Assembly: GCA_977006965.1 (NCBI GenBank)
Contig: OZ345357.1
Location: 1,302,001 to 1,366,000 of the forward strand
Length of the DNA: 64,000 bases
Source: Phymatolithon calcareum
Lineage: Eukaryota > Rhodophyta > Florideophyceae > Hapalidiales
Direction of reading: 5' to 3'
Part shown: piece by piece, positions 9,300 to 18,148 of the stretch
Position numbering within the stretch: the stretch's first letter is position 1
Layout of the letters: the number at the start of each line of letters is the position of its first letter
Notes under the pieces: generated by a model
What the model saw: only the letters and a program-made list of their open reading frames with translations
The model's database searches: none
Told to the model about the DNA's origin: nothing
Program-made: the position numbers and the translations under genes

Positions 9300-12200
9300 A
9301 TGTCTTGTGAACTACCGTGCCATCCGGGCATCGTCTACACCGTCTACGCCGCCGCTTTCATCCCGCTCGCATTCATTTACGGCATGGACTTCATCACTGA
9401 CAAGTGGAGGCCGATTCGTAATACCTGGCAGAACGGCATGACTCAGCTGTGCATCTCACTGCCCTGCCTTGCGTATGTCATGTACTACATTGTTCTCCAA
9501 ATCGGCGGTGAGGACCACAAGGAGGCAGCTTCCGCAATCACAGTGGCAGTATTCAACGCGTACCACGTCGTTCGAACGGTTTGGGGTCTGTTGCAGCTTT
9601 CTGAATTCCGAAACTGGAACGTTCATGCCTTAACCTGTCTTATCAAGCTTCGGTACAGGGCATCGTATCACCCGCCGTCCAGGTTGTCTTTGTTCACCAC
9701 CAATTTGTCGTCAAGAGTTCGTGACTTTTGCTTGTTCTGGAAAAAAGAAAGCAATGCTATTGATGAGGAGCTGGAAACATCCGACATGTCGCTGGAAGAT
9801 GTTGAGAGAACAGTGGACAATGAAATGCTTGTCAACAGCTCACTCATTGACAATGAGATCACTGGTCATGACCTCCCAATGCGCCCCGTTTGGCGTTCCC
9901 GCGTTGAGTACAGTGACCAGGAACGACACGGTCGCTTCGCACGATTTGTTGCGTCGCATTTGAGATCTACGCTACCGGAAGAATGCGCCGTCCGTTGGCT
10001 AGTGTCATTCCTCGCAAAGTTTGGAAGTCAATGGCTTGCTGATACCAAACATTTGTCTGACGCCACATGTGATGGCTTCCGCGGCGAAGAGCGGTGGAGA
10101 AAATCTCGAGATATCGCAGTTGTGGCAATGATGCACACAACGAACGGGATGGTGACTGAGACCGGATCAACAGAAAGTTTCGTTTCTCCGTTTTCTCCGT
10201 TTCACGAGTTTTGCATTGCCCCCAACAGCTGTGTTGACTCCCGAGTTGACGTCAGAGAAATACACTCCCTTCCTTTTCAAATGAATGGGTACGGCAACAG
10301 GGACTCTGACGACGACTCTGACGAGGACATCGTGTTTGACTTTGCCCATCAAGCAGCAACGATTAAAGACGCTGTAAGAGATGACTGGCATAAAGCGTCT
10401 CTGAACAAGTTGGATGATGAAGAGAGAACGGCGGTCGAGAACATGTCTGCTGCGCAGCTAGCTTGTTTCGCCAAGCTTATGCATCAGGACCAAGTGCACT
10501 GGAAGAAGAATGAAAGTCCTCACCGTGCGCGGTTTACTTACGACCTGTTGCTCCGCACCGTCAGCTACCAGTTAGGCGGAGATCATGAGCAAAATATTGA
10601 TGAAATCCTCAAGAGACTTCCCTTCCACCTGCCCAGCCGTCAACGTCGGGTCTGGTCGCTGAATGATAGAGTGTTTCAAGAGAGCATTCATATGGACAAC
10701 TACGTTTCTCTGGAGAGTGGTGACAGAAGTGATTCTTCTTTTGAGACCTTACAACTCACGACTGAAGAAGATGGACAGCGTTCCGCTTTTCAACAGCAGG
10801 TCAACCTCGAAACCGCCCGACTTCAGGCAAATAGCGTGACTCGTGGCGGAATGAAAACAAGTCGCTTCATCGGGTGTGTCACTGAAATTGTGCGGAGTGC
10901 GCTTGCAGAATGGGTCGAAAAGTTCGGCAACGATACCACCGGCTGGTCGTCACGTATTTCTACTATGGGATTGAGGTTTCCGTGCAGTGCACAGCTATGC
11001 TCCACATTTCAGGAAATCGAGGAGGACAATACCCGTGCTCATAGGTGGAGTATGAGACTGGTTTGGGAAATCCAATCATTCTTGGGGTGGAAAGTTGGAA
11101 AAGAGCTGGAAGAGAATGACACAGACCTGCGAAGGTCAGAAGCACTCGTGATGCTGTTTATTCTTGGTTTTCCATCACTACGAATCGAACGCAATGATTG
11201 CGGAGAGTGTGAAAGTACAGCCACGGAGAGCAATGACACTGTGATCACTCTCGAGAGTGATGGGGTACAGAAATTTACAGTGGCACCGATTGGCGGTCCT
11301 CAAAAAATTGTGATTACAGTTGAAGTGAACGTTGAGGCCAGATGGGTCTCTTTGCGCATGGAATTGGAAGGTGTTGTATTTGACTGGCAAGGTTGGAAAG
11401 ACACATTCATGGGCAGCATGTGTGCACAGAAAAGATGGAGACTAAGTCGCGGGATCTCGAAGCATGAAACACTCCGCGAAGAAGGGAATCAATCTCAACT
11501 TTCCGAATCTATTCAGAGGATTAGAGCACCGGGACAATACAGAGAATATAATTTTTGGACTGGTTGGCCCCCATTCATGCCGGAGATTGCCCAATATGAG
11601 TTCAAGGAAGATGACTATGGCATATATATTAGTGATATTAAGCGTTTGAATTCTGCACTGGATGCGCACTATCATAGTCAGTCGAGAGAAGAGGTCGGAC
11701 CTGTGTACGAGGATGGAAGGGTCGCGCTTGAAGGTGGTCGCAAGAACGAGGCGATGATTGTTTTTGGGCGTTGCATAGCAGAACAAGGAGACAGACGCGC
11801 TTTGCAAGATTTCGCCGATATTCTTCTGAAACAGAATCCTGTGAACAGTGATGATACAGACCGATTGTGGTACGATATGCACTCATGGTACAAGATATTG
11901 ATTAATCGAAGACCAAGAGAGTTGGCCCATGACGTTTCCAATGAAATGGATCTTCAGCTACTGGCAGACGAGTGTGGACGTTTCTCGGAATCCATGAAAG
12001 ACGATCGGCGTTTTGAGAAGCTGAAAGCCATTTCGTTGTTTCATGTGAACGGGCCAGAGAATGCTGTGTCGGAGGCAGCCGTTTGTACAATGGAATCTAT
12101 TCTTGTGAAAAAGAATGACCCTGAAATTGCACTCCATCTCGCTATCGCGTATCAAAGTCTATACGTGGAGTCGCGTGACTTGTTACAAAGGCAGCTCGCA

Positions 12201-13091
12201 GTACATGCTATTGTGCGAGCTGGCATTGGTGCTCCACGCCGTTTCGGTGCTCCACTCGGGATGTTACTCGAAAAAGGATTTTACACTTTTCGTAACAAGA
12301 AGCACATCTCCAAGTTGATCTCGTCCTGTTCGGAATATTCCATGTATTGTGGTGATGGGAAACGGTTGCAAGAACTATTTGAAAGGCTGTTCCTCATTCC
12401 TGAAACTCCAGACGGACACATAGATGAAACTCGGCTCTCATTCGGAATTGGGATTCATCCAAAAGACGCTATCAGAGTTTACAAGAATAAGATTCTGTCT
12501 CGGGGGGGACAAGAGGCGTATGCATATAATCGTCTCGGATTGATATATCACCAGGGAGGACCAGATGTTCCGATCAACAGTTCAGATGCGAACAGTAGCT
12601 ACTCGAATGCAATCGAGCGTGGGTCCACAGAAGCTCTTTGTAACATGGGTGTTTTACTAAATGGAAACCAGGCCGAGGGCGATAACATTTCGTCGCTGCG
12701 AAAGGCTGTCGCGACCGGGAACAGTACAGCAATGAATAACCTGGGAGTGGCGTACGATCTTGGAAACGGAGTCGAGCGGAATGCTGTGGAAGCCAAGAAG
12801 CTCTACGAGCAAGCCATTGAAAAAGACCAAAATCCGATTGCTATTTTTAATCTCGCCCTCATGTACAAGTTTGGCGATTCTGAGTTTCGAAGCGAAGAGA
12901 AAATTGCCGAGCTGATGGACCGATTTTACAGACCAGACATGGACACGTCAGGGATGTTCGTTTTGATGCAGGAAATTTCGAAGTTCTCAAATGCGGGGAC
13001 CATGGAAGCACGAAACACTGATAGTTGGAAGGTGAAGGTGGAAGAAATCGACGACTGTTTGGCATATGTGAAAGTGAAAGACGGAGAGTGA
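9300..13091 (+). CDS. membrane protein with C-terminal Sel1-like repeats, copy 1
   Basis: 1263 residues from the first ATG (MSCELPCHPG); the frame is open upstream but without ATG. Hydrophobic segments lie at about 11-29, 47-67 and possibly 75-100, so the N-terminus is probably membrane-embedded and most of the chain lies on one side. The middle (about 150-790) matches nothing I know and includes an acidic DSDDDSDED run. From about 804 helical repeat motifs appear; the clearest Sel1-like units are at 1108-1192 (EALCNMGVLLNGNQAEG, AMNNLGVAYDLGNGV, AIFNLALMYKFG). Sel1/TPR-type solenoids bind proteins or peptides. Compared with the other three copies, long blocks are unchanged but short loops differ completely (for example residues 740-753, 768-782, 849-864, 937-942, 1062-1078). 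A receptor-like or recognition role is inference. Followed by a poly(A) signal. Confidence 0.85.
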   Translation: MSCELPCHPGIVYTVYAAAFIPLAFIYGMDFITDKWRPIRNTWQNGMTQLCISLPCLAYVMYYIVLQIGGEDHKEAASAITVAVFNAYHVVRTVWGLLQLSEFRNWNVHALTCLIKLRYRASYHPPSRLSLFTTNLSSRVRDFCLFWKKESNAIDEELETSDMSLEDVERTVDNEMLVNSSLIDNEITGHDLPMRPVWRSRVEYSDQERHGRFARFVASHLRSTLPEECAVRWLVSFLAKFGSQWLADTKHLSDATCDGFRGEERWRKSRDIAVVAMMHTTNGMVTETGSTESFVSPFSPFHEFCIAPNSCVDSRVDVREIHSLPFQMNGYGNRDSDDDSDEDIVFDFAHQAATIKDAVRDDWHKASLNKLDDEERTAVENMSAAQLACFAKLMHQDQVHWKKNESPHRARFTYDLLLRTVSYQLGGDHEQNIDEILKRLPFHLPSRQRRVWSLNDRVFQESIHMDNYVSLESGDRSDSSFETLQLTTEEDGQRSAFQQQVNLETARLQANSVTRGGMKTSRFIGCVTEIVRSALAEWVEKFGNDTTGWSSRISTMGLRFPCSAQLCSTFQEIEEDNTRAHRWSMRLVWEIQSFLGWKVGKELEENDTDLRRSEALVMLFILGFPSLRIERNDCGECESTATESNDTVITLESDGVQKFTVAPIGGPQKIVITVEVNVEARWVSLRMELEGVVFDWQGWKDTFMGSMCAQKRWRLSRGISKHETLREEGNQSQLSESIQRIRAPGQYREYNFWTGWPPFMPEIAQYEFKEDDYGIYISDIKRLNSALDAHYHSQSREEVGPVYEDGRVALEGGRKNEAMIVFGRCIAEQGDRRALQDFADILLKQNPVNSDDTDRLWYDMHSWYKILINRRPRELAHDVSNEMDLQLLADECGRFSESMKDDRRFEKLKAISLFHVNGPENAVSEAAVCTMESILVKKNDPEIALHLAIAYQSLYVESRDLLQRQLAVHAIVRAGIGAPRRFGAPLGMLLEKGFYTFRNKKHISKLISSCSEYSMYCGDGKRLQELFERLFLIPETPDGHIDETRLSFGIGIHPKDAIRVYKNKILSRGGQEAYAYNRLGLIYHQGGPDVPINSSDANSSYSNAIERGSTEALCNMGVLLNGNQAEGDNISSLRKAVATGNSTAMNNLGVAYDLGNGVERNAVEAKKLYEQAIEKDQNPIAIFNLALMYKFGDSEFRSEEKIAELMDRFYRPDMDTSGMFVLMQEISKFSNAGTMEARNTDSWKVKVEEIDDCLAYVKVKDGE

Positions 13092-13186
13092 AATCATATT
13101 ATGAAGATGTCCTTCGGAGACGAGGAACTACAGTACTAGAAGGAAATTTGAAATTGTATAGCTATACAGTACAGTACATTGGAGAA

Positions 13187-13192
13187 AATAAA
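13187..13192 (+). terminator. poly(A) signal of Sel1-like gene, unit 1
   Basis: AATAAA about 95 bases after the stop codon, behind a run of TACAGTA motifs. Also present in unit 2 near 35325; missing in unit 3, where about 95 bases are deleted. Confidence 0.6.
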
Positions 13193-13407
13193 ACTTGATT
13201 GGTGAATTCATCACATTTGTCTTCGAGATTGTTGTCAAACGGGGCGGAGTTCAATTGAACAGGGCGAAGAGAAAATGTTGGATTTAGTAAATGTGAGTAC
13301 ATGCTCTTCGGGACTACTTGTAAACTAAACTGCATGTCGTGGTCTGGTGAGCAAACAGGATATACAGTACGCGTTGTCCTGCATTTGGTTCATTTAACTT
13401 GTAATTT

Positions 13408-14774
13408 TTGGCTCTGCTGATTTTAAATTCACGCACCCTCGCCCTCCTCTGGGCGCACCGTCTCGACGCCTCCGTGCGCACCCTCTGCGATCTACGTCTC
13501 TCGTCCGATCTCTTCGCCCACTCCTTCGTCCTCGCGTCCGCCTCGCCCGTCCTCGCAAAATCCTTCGCCTCCCGCACCTCCTCTCCGCTCCTCTCCAACG
13601 CGTCCTCGCACGTACAGCACGCTGCACTCGCCTTCGCCTACATCTTGCCGACCTTCTCGAGCTTGCCGCCCTCTGCTCCGCCCTGGTAATGCCGCGCGCG
13701 GTCGCGCACATCGACCGCGCACTCGCCGCGTCCGTCGCCCCGATACGGCGCTCGCGGCGCTGCGCGCTGCGGCACCACTGCAACGATTACGGATTGTGGA
13801 TTGGGGGAATTGGCGGAGGGGGAGGTGATGAATGCGAGGAATCAACAGGCGGTGCTTCTTGAGGGATTATTGCCGCTAAGATGGTATAAGAATTTGAAGT
13901 TTCGGACGAGTAGTGCTTCCGCTATGCTGTTTACGATTGTTGTGCCCAACTGGTCGGTTTGTATGAAGAGGGTGCGGTCGGAGTCAAGGTCGTTTGCTAA
14001 TCATCGATGATTGCTGTGGGTTGACCCTTTGCGACGGCGGCGGCGGCGGCTGCCGCGCGGGTGAGACTGAGGAGGGAGCGTCGCAACAGTTCCCTCGTCC
14101 TACTTTGGCAGGGTCAAGTTCCACCGCTGCTGTGGAGGGTGGTGCGGATTACATTTCGTTGTTTTTGTGTTGAGAATCGGAAGAGGAACGAGCGTCGTCT
14201 GTGTCCATGCGTGTCGACTATGCGCTGTTTGTTGCCTCCGCGGAGGAGGAGTATGGGATGGAGAGGAAGGTATGCACGGGAAGGACGCTCTCGACGGATG
14301 GACAGGCAATGGGATTTCGACGACATACGCGTCGTTCACGGATTTTGGAACGTTGTGTTCATAACGCGAAAAGAGATGAGATTGTTATCGGCGCTCATGT
14401 GGTCATATGCGGTGCAGAGGGCAGTGGGGTTGAACGACCGGATGTGGAGAGGTTGGAACTGTCGAAGATTGCAACGGATTCAAGTAAGCGGTCGTCGCAC
14501 AGTACGGAACGATGGCCATTGTCACTGCCGAGACCGGGGTCCATTGAGTGGCAGAGATACGTTGCGCGATTTGCCGCTGAGCATTGTGCTGCACCCTGTG
14601 TTGCAGACGGCGGCCGGACGCGCTTTTCTCAGTCTGGAAGCAGAAATGCTGAGGGCGAATGAGAAAGAGGCGAGGAGAAACTTGGGAGTGCAAAAACCGG
14701 ATGAAGCTTTCCTGCGTGGATCTAGCGCGGTGAATGTGAATGTGAAGGAGGCGGAGGGACAGGCGGGGAAATGA
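13408..14774 (+). pseudogene. BTB-BACK protein pseudogene, unit 1
   Basis: Recognisable pieces lie in different plus-strand frames. A BTB-like piece (AHSFVLASASPVLAKSFAS, then ALAFAY) at 13408-13645 is followed after a frameshift by the BTB C-terminal helices (LADLLELAALCSALVMPRAV). About 400 bp with the BACK region, still present in unit 3, are deleted here. The remainder (MNARNQQAVLLEGLLPLRW at about 13828, MRVDYALFVASAEEEYG at about 14205, SLEAEMLRANEKEARRNLG at about 14628) continues in several frames. BTB-BACK proteins are usually substrate adaptors of cullin-3 ubiquitin ligases. The two frameshifts near the start are shared by units 1-3, so the gene was already broken before the array expanded. 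Confidence 0.6.
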
Positions 14775-14817
14775 GGGAGGATGATGTGCGGTGGACGATG
14801 ATTGCAATCGGCAGATA

Positions 14818-14824
14818 TACTGTA
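14818..14824. repeat. TACTGTA footprint (units 1 and 3, absent in unit 2)
   Basis: Unit 1 reads gatatactgtactttt; unit 2 reads gatatactttt at about 36952. The difference is 5 bp at a TA. Confidence 0.65.
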
Positions 14825-15030
14825 CTTTTGTATACAGTACAGTAGTACTGTAGTTTACGTTGATTTCGACATTTTGTTGTGTTTCGTTAAACAACTACAG
14901 TAGCTGACTTTTATATACTGTATTTTAGGGAGTGCAGAGGCACTGCACTTTTTATCTGTTAATATTTGTGCGCGATATCGCGCATTTTGCCAGACTTGTC
15001 AGCACATGATAGACTACAGTACAAGTAAGG

Positions 15031-15339
15031 TTAATCCAAATTTTTGAAAATAGAAGCACCACATCCGTTGTTTCGGTTATCGTCGCCTCCCATGGTTTCG
15101 TTTTTGCCGGCGAATGAGCCTGCCTTCGCTGTACCATAGTTTTGCGCATCGACATGCGGGCACAGCTCTTCGCTACTGTATCGTCCCCAACAGAGTGATC
15201 TCCTTGGTATTCTGCGGTGGCGGGATTATGTCCAAGTATTCGCGATGTGACGTTGCACGTCGTGAGGTTTTCAGGGTCAGTAGGAGGTTGTGTACCGGTT
15301 GGCGGAATCGCTCTGTTGATCAGCAGTATTCTTAGACAT
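15031..15339 (-). CDS. possible small two-exon gene, 62 residues
   Basis: Exon 1 15339-15296 (starts MSKNTADQQSDSANR) and exon 2 15175-15031 (SEELCPHVDAQNYGTAKAG to GASIFKNLD and stop), joined across a GT-AG intron of 120 bases in phase 2. The product would be small, hydrophilic and Gly/Asn-rich, without a known domain. A competing single-exon frame of 153 codons (15413-14952) covers the same bases; between units the few changes include one synonymous in the spliced frame but not in the other. The same structure is present in units 2 and 3. Weak support. Confidence 0.3.
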
Positions 15340-15846
15340 TGAGCTTCTTCGCATTCAGGCGCGGAGTACTTACAACATGGTTTTGGACTGACGGCCGGTT
15401 GTGTCGTTAGCATAGGTCATCATCCATTGCTTGGAGACAAACCTTAGCACCCATCGCAAACGGCGGAAGGATCGTAACGATGGAAATTGGGATACTGAGG
15501 ATTCAAATTTGATGCGAATGCCCGGAGGGCACAATCAACCTTATTGCATCCGCCTTTATCCTTAACTTGGTGGTGAGCGAGAAGGAATGCAATAAATGGG
15601 CACACTGCCCGCTGCACTAGAAGCTCAGGAAGGAATCGTCTAATAGTGGCGTTCAGATGCGATACATGGGGTCTAGATTTTCACCTTCACATGCAAGTCC
15701 ATATCACTGCACACTCATCTTTCGCACGTAGAACTGCTCTCAACTTTTTATCAGTATACAAGCTGTAGGCTCACCGCTCATACCGCAAACTGGAACCGGA
15801 GGCAAACTTGCCGTCGCCCGTGCTTACGCATAGAGTCGCGCGGGAT
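15340..15846. other. spacer without recognised gene
   Basis: About 500 bases, near-identical in units 2 (37474-37980) and 3 (51813-52319). No ORF or motif I can support. Confidence 0.5.
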
Positions 15847-16794
15847 TTACAAAGCTTTTGCACATTTAAACGTTACTCGCTGCAGTAGGCTTTGATGAAC
15901 TTTTCCGCCTCGAATTATCGTCCTTTCTCGACGCCTTTTTTCACTGTTCTTAACGCCAGAACCGGCTGCTGCACCGCTTTTCGAAGTTCCGCCTTTCCCC
16001 TTCGAGCTCCAGTTAGCGTGTTTTGATGACCCGCCCTTATCGCCACGCCTGCTTGAGTCTTTCGTTTTGGAGACAGGACCAGACGGCGGCATTCCTGATG
16101 ATCCACCGTGATGTCCATAGTCATGCGAAGCGCTCTTAGTCATGTAAAGCTCTTTGTCCAACTTGTTCTTTGCTTCAAGCAGAGCCATGAACTTGAGGTG
16201 CTCTATTTCGCAAATGCGCTGACATTCCGCCGCCTCACCTGCACCATCGCGCACAAGGCTGCGCAGCCGTTCTAATTCGGCCAACCGTCGAGGGTTTGGA
16301 GGTGATGATTCAACCTCGGCAGTGGGACGCGACGAACGTGCTTGTTCTGCATCCCTATCAACAACCATGCGGTCATCGTCCGACGTGATGCTTTCACCAA
16401 TAGTCCCATTGCTGTCCGCTGTATTACCAGAGTCGACTTTTCGCGCCCTTGGCTTCTTGCTGCTGGACGCACCACCTGTGGTATCAGCAGGCGCCGGAAG
16501 CTCCACTTTGGGTGCGTCATTGTCCTTCGCTGTTTGGATAAGTTTTGAATACAACCGTTTAGCGCGCTCTACACGCTTCCGGCCATCACGCTCTTGAGCA
16601 TTAACATACTTGATTCCCTTCTGCAGCTTGACCTTATTTTCCGCTTCACGCTGGCTTTCACGTTCCAGCTCTATGAGATTCATCGTGGCCAATACAGCAT
16701 CTACGTCCGCTTTGCGCCTCGCTTCCATTTCCGATTCCAGTTTGTTCAACGCCTCATCAAACTCCCTCTTCACTCGGCGTTTCTTCCTCTCCAT
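15847..16794 (-). CDS. coiled-coil protein of unknown function, unit 1 (full length)
   Basis: 315 residues. The N-terminal third is strongly charged and heptad-like (KKRRVKREFDEALNKLESEM and following, residues 4-80), the middle is Ser/Asp/Pro-rich, a second helix follows (RRLAELERLRSLVRDGAGE, about 168-186), and the C-terminus is Gly/Ser/Lys-rich with basic clusters. A nuclear or nucleic-acid-associated protein would fit the composition, but no family is recognised. Near the C-terminus this copy lacks one base relative to units 2 and 3 (near 15944) and gains one base (near 15890), so about 20 residues are read in a shifted frame before the common end LLQRVTFKCAKAL. Copies in units 2 and 3 are disrupted. 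Confidence 0.55.
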   Translation of the reverse strand: MERKKRRVKREFDEALNKLESEMEARRKADVDAVLATMNLIELERESQREAENKVKLQKGIKYVNAQERDGRKRVERAKRLYSKLIQTAKDNDAPKVELPAPADTTGGASSSKKPRARKVDSGNTADSNGTIGESITSDDDRMVVDRDAEQARSSRPTAEVESSPPNPRRLAELERLRSLVRDGAGEAAECQRICEIEHLKFMALLEAKNKLDKELYMTKSASHDYGHHGGSSGMPPSGPVSKTKDSSRRGDKGGSSKHANWSSKGKGGTSKSGAAAGSGVKNSEKRRRERTIIRGGKVHQSLLQRVTFKCAKAL

Positions 16795-16819
16795 ATTTGT
16801 TCGTCATTTCTCAATATGT

Positions 16820-17554
16820 TCAATGTGTCGCTGAGTGGAAGGCATACACGAAGAACACCATGGGAAGCGAGTAGAGTAGACCGCCAAGCTTGAAGCTGAA
16901 AAGAGTGCTCGGGGGCGGGACGGTCCAGCCGGCCTCACCGCCGTGCGAAGTCGCCAGCCGAAAAAGAAGGGCAAGAGCTTGGATGTAGCAGCCAGCTGTG
17001 GCCAGTGCACTCGCGGGACCGAAAACTGAGAGTTGGAAGTAAGAGTGACCCAGTACAGTGAAATGAGTACACCAATAATTCGGGCAGATTTGCTGAGTGC
17101 ATCGGTCCCGGCAATCATGTCAGGCAGCAGGTCGGCAACAGGAAATGGCCGCTACGGCAAGGGCGAGCGCAAGAAGAACGTCGGCGATAGTACCTTGGAC
17201 AGTGCCGAAGTAGTACGTGACAATATCTGTGTACGTGCTCTTCTTGCATTGAATACCGGCATTGATGACAGCCTGCGCGGCGAAGAAGGCCATGACAGCA
17301 AAGAGCACAAGTAAGCCGAGTGCCACAATGGGCCCTGATAGCATCATGGCATACGGTAGCGAGAGCATGGATGCACCAAGGGCACAGGCGGCAAGGTTCA
17401 TTGCGGACGAGAAAATGGTACCTGTCTTCTCTGGTGCATCTGCGCCTTCGATTTCACCCGCCCATGTGTACCCATCGCGTGCGGTTTTCTCAGTCGAGCT
17501 CGGAGACGCAGTGGTTACGGGCAACAGAGGGGCATTTTCGGGATCTGAAGCCAT
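16820..17554 (-). pseudogene. truncated amino-acid transporter (AAAP/SLC38-like), unit 1
   Basis: Starts MASDPENAPLLP. Residues about 46-145 match the first membrane segments of amino acid/auxin permease-type transporters (SSAMNLAACALGASMLSLPY is the typical glycine-rich first helix). An 11-bp deletion near 17135 (shared with unit 3) shifts the frame, the rest continues in another frame (IIGVLISLYWVTLTSN), a further 1-bp deletion follows near 17033, and the last recognisable piece is LLYSLP...YAFHSAT. The C-terminal half of such a transporter is missing in every unit; the coiled-coil gene starts directly behind it. A vacuolar or plasma-membrane amino-acid carrier is the likely ancestor. Confidence 0.7.
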
Positions 17555-18148
17555 CTTTCGTGAGGATGGCACTTGAGAATGTACCTTCAAGGAGATGGTT
17601 CTTGACAATTAGATGCTTCCTTGACGACTGAAGACTCGAATACACTTTGGCTCACGGCTGCTGGAATGAAGGCTGGAAATATTTTGAGGAGAAGGGCTTA
17701 AGTCTCGGCTTAAGAGGGGACCATTAGATCGAGCATTGATACCCGACAAGTCAAGGAGGATGTTGACAACTTTTCGGTGTTGCGTTGTCGGGGGCCCATT
17801 AACCGCAGTTTTGTCAAGATCAGACCCCGAATTTCAATTGCGCAACTCGCAACCAGGTAGGGGTTATGGGAATTGGCCGGTGTGCTTCGGGCACGGGGTG
17901 AGGGGAGACTGTTTTGTTCGCGAGAACATTGGTTATGGCTGCCCTATAGCGTATACGCATCTGCACCGGATCACGCTGCTGGGCACTGTAACGCAGAATC
18001 AATTGCCCAATTATACCGATTTTTTCCAGAGCTGTAATGCAGAAATCTCAGCGTAATCTGATGACGCTCTGGGCCAAGGAGCACATACGGAAGAGCATCC
18101 TGTTGTCAATGAATCATTCAGGCCGGTCACTCTTCTCTGTTTAGGCCC
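17555..18148. other. spacer between transporter remnant and CWC27
   Basis: About 590 bases; contains the former promoter side of the transporter (repeated cttaag words near 17697-17712) and the 3' side of CWC27. No gene is supported. In unit 2 the matching spacer carries a MITE-like insertion (40167-40523). Confidence 0.5.

Noticed and set aside
9300-13091. Diversity-generating retroelement as cause of loop variation
   Set aside because: No template repeat, no dedicated reverse transcriptase (the only one is Copia), and no evident adenine-only bias; gene conversion plus selection is simpler.
13314-13783. Arg-rich minus-strand ORFs opposite the BTB pseudogene
   Set aside because: Shadow frames of CT-rich BTB coding DNA; composition (Arg/Gly runs) is an artefact of the opposite strand.
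14952-15413. 153-codon minus-strand ORF conserved in three units
   Set aside because: The units are too similar for conservation to mean much; a spliced reading of the same bases gives a more natural C-terminus, so only that was listed, with low confidence.
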